Assembly: GCF_018143015.1 (NCBI RefSeq)
Contig: NC_054756.1
Coordinates: forward strand, 24,407,440 to 24,471,439
Origin: Lytechinus variegatus
Lineage: Eukaryota > Echinodermata > Echinoidea > Temnopleuroida > Toxopneustidae
Length of the DNA: 64,000 nt
Direction: 5' to 3'
Positions 25,074 through 40,000 of the stretch are shown here, in pieces (within the stretch, counting starts at the first letter, position 1; the number at the start of each line of letters is the position of its first letter). Below the pieces are notes generated by a model. That model made no database searches. It was given only the letters and a program-made list of their open reading frames with translations, and was not told where the DNA came from. The position numbers and the translations under genes are program-made.

Positions 25074-28000
25074 CTGTAATTTAATTTTTTGATACAATTA
25101 GGTAGACATATGAAAAATTGTGTACATTCCATAGTAGGTATCCAACACTTTAATTATTTTGTCGTGAATCTTAGCGATATTTTTGATGACCACCCAGGAT
25201 CTCATCCTATAAAACGAGTATGGAGATTATTTTGCTGTCCATTTTTTTCCATTGATGTACCAGTGTTTAGGAAAGACAAAAACATCACAGCAATTTCGAG
25301 AGTTATTAGCTTCAAATTTAACTGTTTTTTGTGACAACATAAACATCGTCACAATTGTAGTCAACAATCATGTTTTAAATCATTTTAATCTGGAATTATC
25401 TTTCTATTTCACAGTTTCTTTATTTCCATTCTATATAATATATACGGTTGCTACAAACCTCCTTGTGGAACAAACGGTGACGATGATAACTATGATGATA
25501 ATCACAACAGCAGCAACACCTCCACCGATCCCTGCATATAAGCCTGTGGTAAAAAAAAATTATAATTGTTCCTCAATATTATTAGTTGCATGTCTATTAA
25601 CGACTTCCTGAGTATGGCCTATATTCATGCATTTTAATTTAGTTTGATTGACCAGCAGCATGCTATGTTTCATTCTTCTGCAGTACCATGTTTGTGTTGG
25701 AAGTTCTCTTCACCAGAAGCTCACCGTGCATTTACTCATAATAACGGGACTTGGTTAGATTATGGTCAAAATATCTAGCAAAATAAATTGTGAAAACAGA
25801 AATTATGCACTTACCACGATTATATGGATGAAGGTCTATCGTGTGGCAGTATACTGACATCGAGGCACAGACTGGAATCTCAGAAAACGAAAAAAATTCT
25901 CTCCTTCTCCCCAGTCTCGATCGGCCATTTTGTTATGAATTTTGAAAGTATTAGGAGAGGTATCGCGACAGAATTTTTCGTGTTTTTTTTTTTTTTTTGA
26001 GGTTCCAGTCTGTGCCTCGATGTCGGGATATTGCCACACGTTAGACCTTCATCCATTTAATCGTGGTTAGTGCATAATTTCTGTTTTCACAATTCAGTTT
26101 GATAAATATTTTGACCATAAATTACCCTAGTCCCGTGTCTATGGCCAAATACACGGTAAGCCCCTGGGCTCCCTGGGTTAGACTGGGACGCGTCTCTGAT
26201 TTTCCGTTACCAATATGCTTGTGACCGGACACATGGTGCATTGGAATTGATGGGGCTTTCGCGATGAGCAATACCTTCATTTATAAATTTACTTACTGAG
26301 AAGCGTTTTAAAGGCTGTTCAATGCATGAAAATGGGTCTATTACTATACATGATTTATGTAATACAAGAAGCGTCATAATCTGACGAATGCCACATCAGC
26401 TAATGCATATGATACTAGAAATATCCACACATTGTAAACTCCTGAAGAAAACGGAGGACCGTCAAAAATTCGAGCGAATAATAAAAACTTCAATGGCAAT
26501 CAAGGCATTATCATCGGCATTATTTTGGTACAATACTGAAGCCAATACTTGAATCTTTAAGATGTCTGGACCACACGGTATGTCGAATATGCACTCATCT
26601 GTGATTTCAGTAATATTCCATAATTCGTGCAATATTTCTGGTATTACATTAAGAGGTATATATTTATTTTTGTTGCTCATATCACCGTAAATAGACAAGT
26701 TGACTTCATCATCACTATTAGAGTAATATTAACAGTAGCATAATTATTTAGCATCATCATTTTTATTATCAATTTTATCGTTTCTTGTAGATTTTCAACA
26801 AAGCAAAAATCGATAACAATATAAATGTAATTGAAGAATAGTTGAATGAGTAGGGTTTACAAAATTCAATATTTATTTGTTCGGAGTTTGTTGGTTACCT
26901 GTGCTTTTTCCCGCCAAAGGAAGATTGGACGTCCCTTGGGTACCCAGAGGTGATGATGATGATGATGATGACGATGATGATGATAGCGATGGCGATGATG
27001 ATGATGATGACAAGGACGACGATAATGTGGAAAGAATTTCATTACTTGATGTGGCAGTCTGGCTGGTTGAAGTAAGCAAGGTTGTCGGTGGTGGTGAGTA
27101 ACCTGGTTTTAATCCATTAATAAATGACTTGAATTTAATTTTACTACCATTTTATCGTTTATACGCAACACAAATCATTAATTTGTAAAGTAAAGACTAC
27201 ATATATCAGGAATATATATTTTGTAATAAGAAAGAAAACTTACCCATTGGCTTAGTTGATGTAGTCATCGTTGTTGGTGATACTGCAATATCATTTTGAA
27301 CATGATAAAACGAGAATACCAGAATGTATCGTGAATATCAATTTCAACTTAATTTTCACAAGGAGTGAGAAAATTCATGAACTAATCGTTTGAGTTTTAA
27401 TGGATAAGATAAAAAAAGGAAAGAGTCTAAAACTAGACTGACAATATCATGATATTGTTCGAAATATATTTTTTCAAACCATTGCCATTGGCTTATGGTT
27501 GCTGTTGCATTGTTGCTTTGTTATCAGAATTATACCAGCTTGTAAAAGGAGGCGTACCTCACTAAATACTTAACAGAGAGCTGGAATCAGTATTTTTTTC
27601 GTTCCAAAAAAAGGTGATTTAACATGTTTAAAAAATCGACTGGCGTCACTAAAAACAATCACGATTATGGTCTCAATTTCCAATGTTGTATCGTAAATTT
27701 CTTGTTCATTTTTATTCGAAATCAATTTTACATTTCAATTTGCTATAAAAGTACAAGTCCATTTGATTATCCGTATCATTATGAAAATGCATGCTTCCGA
27801 AAATCTCTACTAAAGTATATTGACTCATATTAATTCCGGCAGAGACAAAATGAGTCTTCTGTTTAATGAAATGGGAACACTTGCCTCTCTAAATTATCGG
27901 GTCAAAATGTTAAATATTTCCTGACGACTAATTTACGAGTGATATTTGGGGATTCTTTCTCATAACAGATAGGTATACTGATATGAACGTTACATAAAGT

Positions 28001-31000
28001 TTATAGGCAATTTTTACTTTATAAGAAAAAATATTTACCAAAATTAAGTTTCATTACAAGCCCGCGAATGTGAACTGGAAGAGATCCCAACAGTCCCCTA
28101 ACAATAATGTCCGCCCTTGTCTAAAATGATTTAACAAAGCAACTCGATAGTTGAATGTATTTTCTTAGTTCATGGACAGGCAGCGGTAGGAGAGCTATAT
28201 CATAGAAACTTTACCTCTTCTAACTTTGTGTAAGTGACGTTGTGTGTATGTGTAAACGAGTCTCGATAAGCAAATACTAATTACATACAGCCCCCCCCCC
28301 ACACACACACACACACACATACAAACACACAATCGTGAACGTTTGATAATCCGTCTGAATGAAATACATTTTCTAAAGGAAAAGTCCACCCAAACAAAAA
28401 CTTGACTTGAATAACAAGAGAGAAAAATTCAACACGCATAACAATGAAAATTTCATCAAAATCGGATGTAATATAAGAAAGTTATGGCATTTTAAAGTTT
28501 GCTTCATTTCACAAAACAGTTACATGCACATCTCGGGCGGTATGCAAATGAGGTCACTCACTATTTCTTTTTGTCTTTTATTATATGAAATATGAAATGT
28601 TTTTATTTTCTCGTCATGTGAAATGAAGCTTCATTTCTTTCTGAACACGTGGAATTCCATTATTTTAACATTTTGTACCTCAGGCAAGGAGGTTCTAATC
28701 GTCAAAGTCGTAAAAATTGAAATATTTTATAATTCAAACAATAAAAAACAAAAGAAATAGTGAGTGAGTGGCATCATCGACTCTTTCATTTTGATGTAAC
28801 TGGCTCGTTCATATAACAATTTTGTTAATAATAAGCGGAACTTTAAAATGTCATAACTTTCTTATTTTACATCCGATTTCGATGAAATTTTCAGCATTGT
28901 GCTTGTCTGATTTTTCTTTATAGATTCAAATCAACACTTTTCTGAGGTGGACTTGACCTTTAAAGGGGAAGTTCACCCTGACAAAAAGTTTATTGTAAAA
29001 ATAGTAGAAAAAATATAAAAAATACAGCTGAAGGTTTGAGAAAAATTCATCAAAGAATTAAAAAGTTATTAGAATTTCAATTACTTGATTTGTGACGTCA
29101 TATGCGAGCTGCATTCCTACATAGCGAATGGTAAAAAATCAATGAAATGTCATTTTCTCAGAAAATTGAAAATGGTTTTCACTGTACCTTTTGTATATCA
29201 ATAGACAAATCATTTCACACCCGATCATGAATAGAAAACAAAATTAAGTCATCAGGAACCATAAAAAATTTGAAATTCATGCATTTTATATTACATAACA
29301 TATGGGGCAGCTGCTCGTTTATGACGTCACAAATACAAAACTTTGAACTCTAATAACTTTCTTAATCTTTAACGGATTCTCCTCAAACCTTCACCAATAT
29401 TTGTTATTATTTTTTCTGCTATTTTTACAACAAACTTTTCTTCAGGGTAAACTTCCCCTTTAGGCATGTTGAGATCAGGGCGTATCCTATCATTCAATTA
29501 TAAATATGAATATTAGAACTGCCGAAGTTCATGATAGCTCTTTTCGGGTAAATCAGGAAAGTCAGAATGATTTTTTTTGTGTGCGTGTCCAATGTCATTT
29601 CCATATCCATTTATGCTCTATATTATACTGTTGTTTTTTTTACGAAGTAAGAATGCCCTTCTGTAAAATTGTATTTGATTTGTATTGTTTATATTACTTT
29701 GTATTATGTTTTGAATGGAAATGAAATAAAAGAATTGAATTGAATTGAATTGAATGTACATTTTGGTCAAGTTTTTGTTCATGTTGTGTATTACCGAATG
29801 GAATTCCGGGATACACATAACACACAAGATCTGTTAACGTATAAGCAACAATATAACCCAATTTTGACTCACTTTCGTCAAGAGATGGAGGTTGTCCATA
29901 TATACATGTACTCAATTTATGTTTGAAATGGCTTTACCTGGAGTTTTTCTTGCCAACTACCCCTATAAAATACCTAGGCACCTATACCCTCGCCTAGGTT
30001 ACTTTCAATTGGTGGTATTTCGATAGCCATCCATATATTTCTGTTTCAAAATTCTAGGTTAGACTAGGTTTATACCAAGGTTTTATCATCAGAATACTAC
30101 CCATAGAGTTCAAGAATGATACTCACTGTTGAATACAGCTATGTTTCCTGCCCCACCACAGCTGTCCGTGGGATATCCTGAACATGCAACATGGCATTGA
30201 TCGTCCGAATGCTTTTCATGTTTAGTATAGTTATCACTGGCTTCACCACAGTAACATTCATTTCCATTTTCAACACCAGCGAATGTATAGTTAGATGTGG
30301 TAGACCCTTGACAGAACTGGATGCAATAAGGAATGGTCATCATTGAAATATTTACCAGACTTTCGCCTGACAACACCCTCTCACTCCTCATGTCCACAAA
30401 ACATCCAAGATATCCCTCACCTATGAGAAAGAATTATATGGTGTTAGACATCGCTGGAGCCCAAAGGCATTTCATAGGCATGATAGAACTGAGCTGACTG
30501 ACATGGGACAAATTCATGTTACGCTACATTTAGCTTGACATTCTACGAATTTCATATTCACTCTACTTCCCTAATCAATTCATGGTGAAATGGAGTTACC
30601 CTATATACACCATTTATTTATTTTTTTATCTATTTATTTATTTATTTAATTATTTATTTATTTATCTATTTATTTATTTATTCACTATTTATTTCATTTA
30701 TTGGTTTTTGCAACATTTTTCATAACAAAATTCCTTACACGAAAATACATCCATTAATTTCATAATTTTATCAATTTATTCGGCACTTCAACATATTCAA
30801 AATTACAAAGCAATATCAAGCATTACAAATGGCATAACACTTGTACAGGTACGTGCAATATTTGATAGCAGTTTGCCCAGTTTATCAGTTGGTGGCCAGG
30901 GAAGAGGAGAGCAAACTTAATACTGTGACCTGATGGTCCCTCCGCCAAACCAACCGATGTACTGGGAATACTGGTAAAATATAGCATGAAGAAAAATACG

Positions 31001-34000
31001 ACAATCGCGGGAATTATGGTAAATAATAAAGGCATAAAAAAGTATTACGCTTTTATAACAAATATATTCAAGATAGAAAATCATAGATAAGTAATAGAAA
31101 TATATATTGTTAAAAGCAAAATGTGAAATCGTGCAGGGTACGTACTGAATTTATATGAGTAGCCAGATTTATACAGAATTTGAAACATTGAATTAAGAGT
31201 TGCATGAAAATAATCCAATCAGAAAATTAATAGGGATTATCAAATTGAAAATGATTGCAGTAAATGTAGATGTCCCATTTTAACTAAATGTTGTTCAAAG
31301 GGTTCAAAAGGGTCTAAGAATAAGGTAATCAGTATATAGATAAGTCAATTTACAACTGAAAATTAGAAATATACACTCGGCAAAGAAAATGTTCTTGGAC
31401 ACTTACAAGAGTTAAATATTCCATATACATGTAGATGATTAAAGGCAATTCCATATACATGTAAATGATTAAAGGCAAATTACTGTATGTCTTCATGACA
31501 ATAATCCTCTTCCAGTATGACATGGCATTTTCATGTGAACAGTCATGCATGGGTGGTTAAATGTTTTAACCAAAAGCAATGTCAGCAAAAGAAACTTGCA
31601 AGGAATGGACCATTGAAATGCTAATGATCATGGCCATTTTGTAGGCATACATTCAACAAATTCAACAGGTGGTTATCAACTGAATTGAATGCTTAGCGTC
31701 TTAGCGATGCATAATGAGATAGATCACTCACTTTTGGCATGTTTGGACACTCACTTTCAAGATGCAGCTTTCCAACCAAAATCGTGCAAGAGCAATAGGA
31801 ATGTTGCAGTCTGGGCAGTCATTTAGACAAGTGGCTCGATATTTCCAAGTTTCCCCAACAACAATGTCAAATTTGAACCAGCAGTATTTGGCTACTAGAG
31901 GCTACCCTAGGAGTGGTCGACCTAGGGCCACCACCCCTGCAGAAGATAGGAGGATAAGGATGCATGCGTTAAGAAGGCGATTTGTCACTGCACCAACTAT
32001 CGGATCTGGATTTCATGGTGCAAGAGGTCGAGGTGCCCGTCGAGTTTCTTCTCAAACGGTCAAAAACAGGCTGCGTGAAAACGGCTTGTACTCCTGCACA
32101 ACGTGCACGAAAACCAAAGCTGTTGCCTCGACACATTCCAGCTCGTTTGGGTTGCGCACGTGATCATGCACGGTGGGCAATACGAGACTGGAGCCCTGGA
32201 GCCATGTCCTTTTCACGGATGAATCAAGATTCTATCTCCATCATAATGATGGTAGGGTTCATGTATGGAGGTGGACACGTGAAAGATTCAGAGACTGTTG
32301 TGTGCAGGAGAGGCAACAAGGCCAAGGGGGAACTGTTATGGTCTGGGGTGGAATTACGGAACAGGGTAAGACACAGCTCATTCTTGTCAACGGAAAACCT
32401 CACCATCCAGCGCTACATCGATGAGATTTTGGAGCCAGTTGTCGTACCTATTGCTACAAATCATGGAGAACGGTTCCTTCTCATGGATAACGATGCACGT
32501 CCCCATCGAGCTAACATCGTCCAAAGATTAATGGATGACCACAATGTGCAGCGCTTAGATCCGTGGCCCGCTTGTTCACCAGACATGAACCCGATTGAAC
32601 AATTGTGGGATCAGCTCGGAAAATCGGTCAATCAAAGAGTTCAATCAGGAGACACTCTTCAAGATGTCCGGCGTTATCTCCTGGAAGAATTGGACAACAT
32701 TACCCCAGAGAAAAATTCGCCGACTTGTGACAAGCATACGACGTCGATGTGCTGAACTCATTCAGAGACAGTGTGGACAAGCGAGAAATTGAATTTTCTT
32801 TTGCTTATGCCAAGATACTGAAATTTGACATTTTTTAATCGTTTAACTTTGACTTAAAATTCCAGTGGAATAGTGATGCATCCAAGGTGAATAACTTTCT
32901 CTTCTCTTTTATAGTGGTAGTTGACTTTAAGTTTGCTTTTATCGATGAATGAATAATTATGATGTCATTGGCCCGAATTCACAAAGGTGGATTCTGCAAA
33001 ATCCACGGATGAATCCACGGATTTTACCAGATCCACAGTCCACAGATTCGCTTTTGTGATTCACAAAGGTGGACTCGACCGAATCCACGGATTCTACCAA
33101 GTCTATTACGTCATGATTTCGAGTCAACACTGTTTGGGGTGGTCTGAAATAGTGGACTCCACAGAATCCGTGGATTTTAGGCGTAATAGGCCAATCAAAG
33201 CGCAGCATTTGGGTACATAATTGTGCAGACAACAACCGATGGACGATAATTTTGCAGCAAAATTTTAGGTGGAAGATTGGACGTGAAAGTGGTGGAAAAA
33301 TACATGCTGGACCGAGCTCCGAGAAAATTGTGAGTAATTTGACATATTTGTTTAATGAGCAATATTTTTTGTAACTTTTTGATGCATTGATTTGTGAAGT
33401 AATGTCCGAATTTATGTCATAAATGCATGTATCTTAGGTACGATCATGAGAGTCGAGTTAGTGAAAAAAATTCTCGGGAATGGTTTTGTGTAGCCCCATA
33501 AGTGCACTTCTGTGTTGGTCTTTCGCGAGCTCTGTGACACGGCTAGACGTACTCGTTGACGTTAGACGATTAGACCCTTGACTTGTTCCTCTTTTTCACT
33601 CGGTTCTTCCAAAATTTCTGATTCCCCCTGACCCTGTCGCTGGATTTTCTTAGATAGACACGTACATGGGCTATCTTACTCTAGCCTGCACGCCTGAAGG
33701 CTCCTGGAGAGTAAAAATCAGTTGAGTTACCGTACTCTACGGTGCACTCAGTCTCAGAATGATAAATCAGATTCAGAACTGACAGAAGTTCAGTTAGTAC
33801 TATCCATGGTCATGATGGTCATGAGTAAGCCTACGGGCCGGCTATGACTACGTATGCCTAGACTGATTTTTACTCTCCAGGAACCTCCAGGCTAGTCTTT
33901 TCAGCAATTTTGAAGATTTCATTTGAGATGATGAATCGTTTCAAAGAAAATAAATTTGGGAGAGCAGTCATGTATTTTTATTTTAGCAAAGAAAAAAAAA

Positions 34001-37000
34001 TGGGCGTTTTCAGAGATAAAATAGGGGATGTCCTTACAGAGATGAGACAATTTTCAGAATACAGATTTTAGAGAATTTTCTCAAACTGTTATCTCAATGA
34101 CTGATGACTGAATCTCATTCTAGTCTCATGCTCATCTTTCTTATGACTATTTTCGTTGCCATTGAAACTTAACCCTATGTCATCTTCATTTTCTATGCAG
34201 AACAAAAATGGCAGAAAAACACCTTGCTCATTTCATGCATCTTGATCGTGTGAACAGGCTCAGAAGGTAAGCTTTGTTTCAATTGAACAATAAACCGATG
34301 CAGTGCTTATTGCAAAATATTTCCCTTTTTTATAACTGACAAAATTATGACTTGTTTCTATATGGAGGAGATACTGGTTGAAGCACTAGTGATGAAACCA
34401 ACATGACAAATTTTCGTTCCTACTTGCACAAGCAGTGACAATTTTCAAGATTTAAAAATGGATGGAGTCAAAATGAATGAAAGGAGTACAGCAATTAAAG
34501 CAGCAGATTATTTGAAACATTTGACTTGATGTATGCAATGTACATATTAATGTAAAAACAAAATTAGGAAAACAAACTTATGTTCGTCGACTCTAATTCT
34601 TTTTTTTATGTATACACAGATAGCCAACAGGCCCAGACCCTGACAGGATTACAGGAATGAATGAATCCTTTTGAGTTGTACATGGATGAAGCCTTTCGAA
34701 TGCGGTATCGCTTCTCAAAAGAGACTGCACTCCATCTCATCAACATGCGTGAGGGTGATCTGAGCTGAGGAGGAATACAGAATCTAGTGAACCTTTACCT
34801 GTTGTCATGGGACTCATGTCTACATTAGGAGTCCTGGTGGGGAACAAGCCTTGTACTTTCTTAACCGGAAGAACAGGTATTCTGTCAATGTTCAGATTGC
34901 ATTTTTAATATAAATGTATACTCTGTTAAGCCAGTCGGAACTATTGGGAAAGGGTCGATAATGTACTTGACTTGTACTCCTATCATCATTCCAATGTCAC
35001 TAAAGTATAATAGCGGTCATTGACTTTTTTTTAAGCATTGAAATTTAGATTTTTATTTAGCACCCTCTCTTTGTAATGTACTGTACATTTTTATTTGTCC
35101 TTTAACTATGCTCTTGAGCATTTTCCTTACAAATTCATTTATCTAGATATTAGACGCTACAGACTAAGAATTTAAGTGAGTCTTTCGATAATTGTGTTTG
35201 ATATATCAACATATATACAAAATCTTATAATTCCATTGTATTTCTTTAAGTTAGAGAGGTGTGAAAATCATTCAGACAAAGACCAGATCCTTCTAACTAG
35301 GTTTACTTTAAAAATAAATACTCACTTTCTTACTGTCATGCTCTTCGTGTATTTTTCACTTGATAATACCGAAGTCATATATCAATATTCAATAAATACT
35401 TAATCATCATACAGAGTGATGAATATAAGTACATTAATAACATAAATATAATATAGTATTACCCCTATCTGACGTCTGAGCTGGACATTTAAAATGTATT
35501 GCCCTAGTTTTCATGAATATTGATAATGAGTCAGGTATATTTGTTTTTCTTGGTCTTTATAGTACAATGTCATCCATTGCAACATAATTCCTAATTTATG
35601 AATAGATATGTCTATATACAGTTTTTATGATATCAATATTCAAATGAATTCTCCCAACCACATCAACAAATCAAGAACTTCTGTTATTTCTTTATCTCTG
35701 AGTATTTAATATAATCTGCAGTACTGTTGATACAATATAAACCCCTAAAAAAAGTTTGTAAATCTGTGTTTGGCAATTAATTTCTCCCAACTCCCAATTT
35801 CACGTAATGCATATTTGATATCATTGTTTTTTCAATGAAATTTGTTGGGGACTCTTCTGATCATAAGCAGCATAAAATAAATACATTTAAACCTGCAAAA
35901 CGAAAAATAATCATACATTAATGATTTTTGGTTGAAAACATAATTTGCATTGATTTTGTACACGAAATCAGGCTTTTTAGCAATTTTTGGTCTGACATAA
36001 TGTTACGTAATTTCGGAACCGCTTACCCGGTGACGCAAAACTGGTCTCATGCAAGACTTGAAAGTAAAAAGTCAGCGAGCGCGTTAAAAAATATTCGCGC
36101 TGCGAAAATATTGCGTAAATCATTCAGAGGAGGGGGGGGCTCCGAGGCCTGTATAGGGTTAATGGTATTCCATGATAGTATGATGTATATAAATTTTTAC
36201 AAAATAATTTTTATACGCATATCACTTGACTTGCAGAAAAATGAATTTTAACAGTCATAATCTATGTAATCATAGTTAAATAATCATGTTAAAATTGTGG
36301 TTATTTATGTATGGAAAATGTGACAAAACAATATATTAAATTGTTGTCTGTTATCAAATTGAATTGATTGTGCTTTGAATTATTCCAGATGTTATTCCCA
36401 TTGATAAGAGTGATCATGGTGATGATATGTTTTTTGTGTGTGTCAAAATCAAATATAATGCTGTGATATTTTAGATTAGGTGATGATGTTTAAGTATAAA
36501 GGATTGGGATGTCTGAAAACGATATTCATGATTAGCTTCCTGATTGTATCATGATCATGGCGTGATTCAAAGTGAATTGGCAATCAGTGATTACCTTGTT
36601 CTTAAAGATGGATCCAGTGGTGCTTCAGTGATGTGGAATTGGTTGCTGTAAAAAAAGATCGTGATTAGTTTCTCAGTTCCATATCTTATCCTGTCTATCT
36701 GAGATTAATTCGATTAAATAATGGATTTCTGCTTTTTGCCACTTCACGGCCATGGTTGATCAGGTGCAGCTAGCTGATGGTGTGCTTCTATTTTGTGTGT
36801 GTGTGTCTCTAAAGATACACAACAATCAATGCCAGCAAACACAATTCTTGGGAGATGGGGGGGTACCAGCAAACATTTATTTTAGAATAATATTTTTGGT
36901 ATATTGTGTATATGCTGCAGGTGTTTGTTTTCATGACACTGAGCATGCGCAGTGCAGTCTCAAAAAGGGGAAGTCCCTAAATTTGATTGAAAATCCATGG

Positions 37001-40000
37001 TTGAATCCGTGGATTTAGTCGAGTCCACGGTTGAATCCATGGACTCAACCGTGGGTCTGGTAGAATCCGTGGATTTTTAGTCCACTGTTGGTGAATCACA
37101 AACTGAAGAATCCGTGGATTTTGCAGAGTCCACCTTTGTGAATTCGGGCCATTGAGTTCGAAAAACAGGGGGCCCACTATATGCTTTCCTGGGGCACCCT
37201 TGAAGCACATTGCCCCACTGAGAGAAGGTACCACTACAAATGACACGCTGTCGACGGCCATAAAAAAACTAATTGATCTAATGCCACAGAGTACCACATA
37301 TGTTGTACTGAAGAGATAATTTGTTCAAGAGGATATCATGTGGTATTTTATCGACAGCTTGTGAAAAATCAAGGGAAATCACTTCTACTGGAAAAGAAGG
37401 ACCTTCCAGACAATGCATTAAAAAAAACAAATTCTTCGGTTGTATGCAAATAATCATTGCAAATAAGATATCTTGCTTAGCATGCTAAGAATGCATTACC
37501 ATATGTGGAAGAACTGGGAAGTATAAGAAATACTTTAGAAATACAAGGTAATATCAATAAAATAGATATAAACTTCCCTGTAACTAAAAACAATGACGGG
37601 CATTCAGATCAAAGTGTTACGTGCGTTACATATTTGATTAACTCTCATTATTTAGAATACATTCCAAGTAGTTGTTGGTCGTTTTAATGTTTTCTCCTAA
37701 CACAATAACGGATTGGACAGGTGTAAGATGTTAAATTCGTAATGATTAATATGACATCGTTCCAATGTTTCTATGTCAAATAAATGTAATTCTTGCAATT
37801 TCAATGGATAATAACTCAAAAATCTTATTTATCATACATGTTATAACCCCAACCTTGACTAGGAAGAATTGTGACAATAGCTAAATATACCCCTACGCAG
37901 TGTAACGGTACATGAAACTTTAAAAATTGCTAGCAAAATATTTCAGTTTGTTTAAATCTCTTGTGATATTGCGAGTTATAAGGTCAGACTAGATATATTT
38001 CATCATGATCATGTATGATGGTGAATAGAGGCCATTCAAACATAAAAAATAAACAAAAACAATAGTGATTTAAACAATCAATGAAACAAAATAAGAATGA
38101 AGTGTAAATTTTAATATGAGGTTAAATAAAAAAAATCGGGCAGTGGATTTTGAGAACAATGAAAGCGGAGAGATGATTTAGGTCTCGATCGAGAACTTTG
38201 ATAAGTAAAACATATTTATATTAGCAAGTGGTGTACTGTATCTCCCCAGTCCTAGTTCATAGCGTTTTCTGTGTTTTATTATGGAGGCTTTATTGGTGGA
38301 CAATGTGACTCCACAAGATATCAATTTAATTTGCACTGTTAACTTAATTAAATAATTAATAACAGTGCAAATTGAAAAGGTGTTATTGGCGTAGGCATGG
38401 AATTTCATATACCTACGTCAAAGAAAACAAATATCTTAATTGCAGTAAAATGAGGGGAGGATGAATCAACATATGCCACTTAATTTGGGATTTAAAATAA
38501 CATTTTGTTGATAATATTTCGAAGTTACAGCGAAAGGATTAAACTAATATCATGATTTCATCAAAGTATATTTAGCTTATAAAGGTGTATGATCATAGCG
38601 AACATGACAAGTGTGCAAACCAGTAGGCCTAATTATATATATGTAGTTCATGCTATTAAATTTTTCTGAACATTGTACAATAGCTGGCTATACTGAAGAA
38701 AACAGGAAGCTTAAGCCTCAGTGTGGAACATTCGCACCATCGCACTCATGTACCATCTTAATTGAAAATTAGACATAGTTCAGGGGTATGTCAAATATCT
38801 AAGTTACATTTAACGACATAGAAGCCGTTTAAACAATTTTAACGGAAACCTTACCATGGCAAGAAGCTGCTCCTGCTACAGAACATCCCATTACCAATGA
38901 ACACTCCGACAGGTTAGTATCATCTGAAGGATTAAGTAACAACAGTGACATCGAATTATTTTTTAAATATATCATGCATCTCTCAGGCTTGACGAATAGA
39001 AAGAAGCAACATTTAATTCTAGGCCACACCTCTTCTTCTTGCAATTCATACGTGTAAAATTCAGAATAGCAACTTAAAGTTCAATTGTTGTGGAGCATCA
39101 TACATGATGAGCTCAAAGAATTTCGCCAATAATTATTGATTAAATATGTGGAAGGGAGGCTAAGGGTGCTTAACCCCCCCCCCCCCCACACACACACACA
39201 CACACACACTTCTTTTACTAGTTGTAGACAATAAACAACACATGAAAATTACCATATGATTGTGATTTATTATCCGCCCCGATACTCGCGCACACACATG
39301 CACACCCTTTCAAAAACGTTTCATCGCTCCTGATTTTTTTTTTTTTGGGGGGGGTAAATGTTGGATTTTGTAGAAATAAATTAGGTTTTTTTTCAAACTG
39401 CAAAACTAAAAAGCAAATCACATTGACGATCTGCTTCAGAACACACCTAAGTTTGTCTACCCCGATTTCATTCATATAATTATCATAAGTCAAGAACAAT
39501 TAATATCTAATAAATTTAACTGATACGCCATTACCTTCAGCACACAATAACCCATGGTTGGGAGTTGAATTCTGTCCATAAGACGTCTGCTTTATTGCTC
39601 TGCTTGCTCCCTTGAATCCTAAATGTTTACAGATTAGAATGACATCAGTGGTATCGATATTAGTCCCACATACTGTCTCCCATGTCCCGTTGTCTATCTT
39701 GATCTCAATTGTTCCTTTATTAGAATCCGGCCCACCAACAAGTTGCACATCTGTCAACAACAATACGAGGGAATGAAAAAATAATAATTTTTTAATTATC
39801 GAAAAGCACTCTCGATTTCATTGAAGTTTGCAATAATTTTTCTGTATATTGAACAACCCTTCACCGAGGTGTATTAAGCTCTAAATTTACAGACAAATAT
39901 ACGCGTTTTAGCTATCCTTTGCGGGTGTACGTAGGGCAATTCGTTTACTCATGTTATCCCATTTCTGAATATCACAAAATCAAAGTATTGACACTAAAAA

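Larger units (their letters stand above)
32970..37150. mobile_element. PIF/Harbinger-like DNA transposon, internally degraded, unit 1 only
   Basis: Ends GGCCCGAATTCACAAAGGTGG and its complement CCACCTTTGTGAATTCGGGCC lie between ATT duplications (32967-32969 and 37151-37153). A 3-bp target duplication and a GGCC terminus fit PIF/Harbinger, though the usual site is TWA. Imperfect inverted subterminal zones of about 200 bp carry many copies of GAATCCACGGATT-like motifs. Only fragments of protein remain. The site is empty in unit 2 (about 50264), apart from a small 4-bp difference. It is 4181 bp and contains a nested small foldback MITE (33682-33896) and a dispersed repeat (35990-36165). Confidence 0.85.

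Noticed and set aside
32170-32755. Active Tc1 transposase
   Set aside because: The catalytic motifs are spread over different frames with several indels in both copies.
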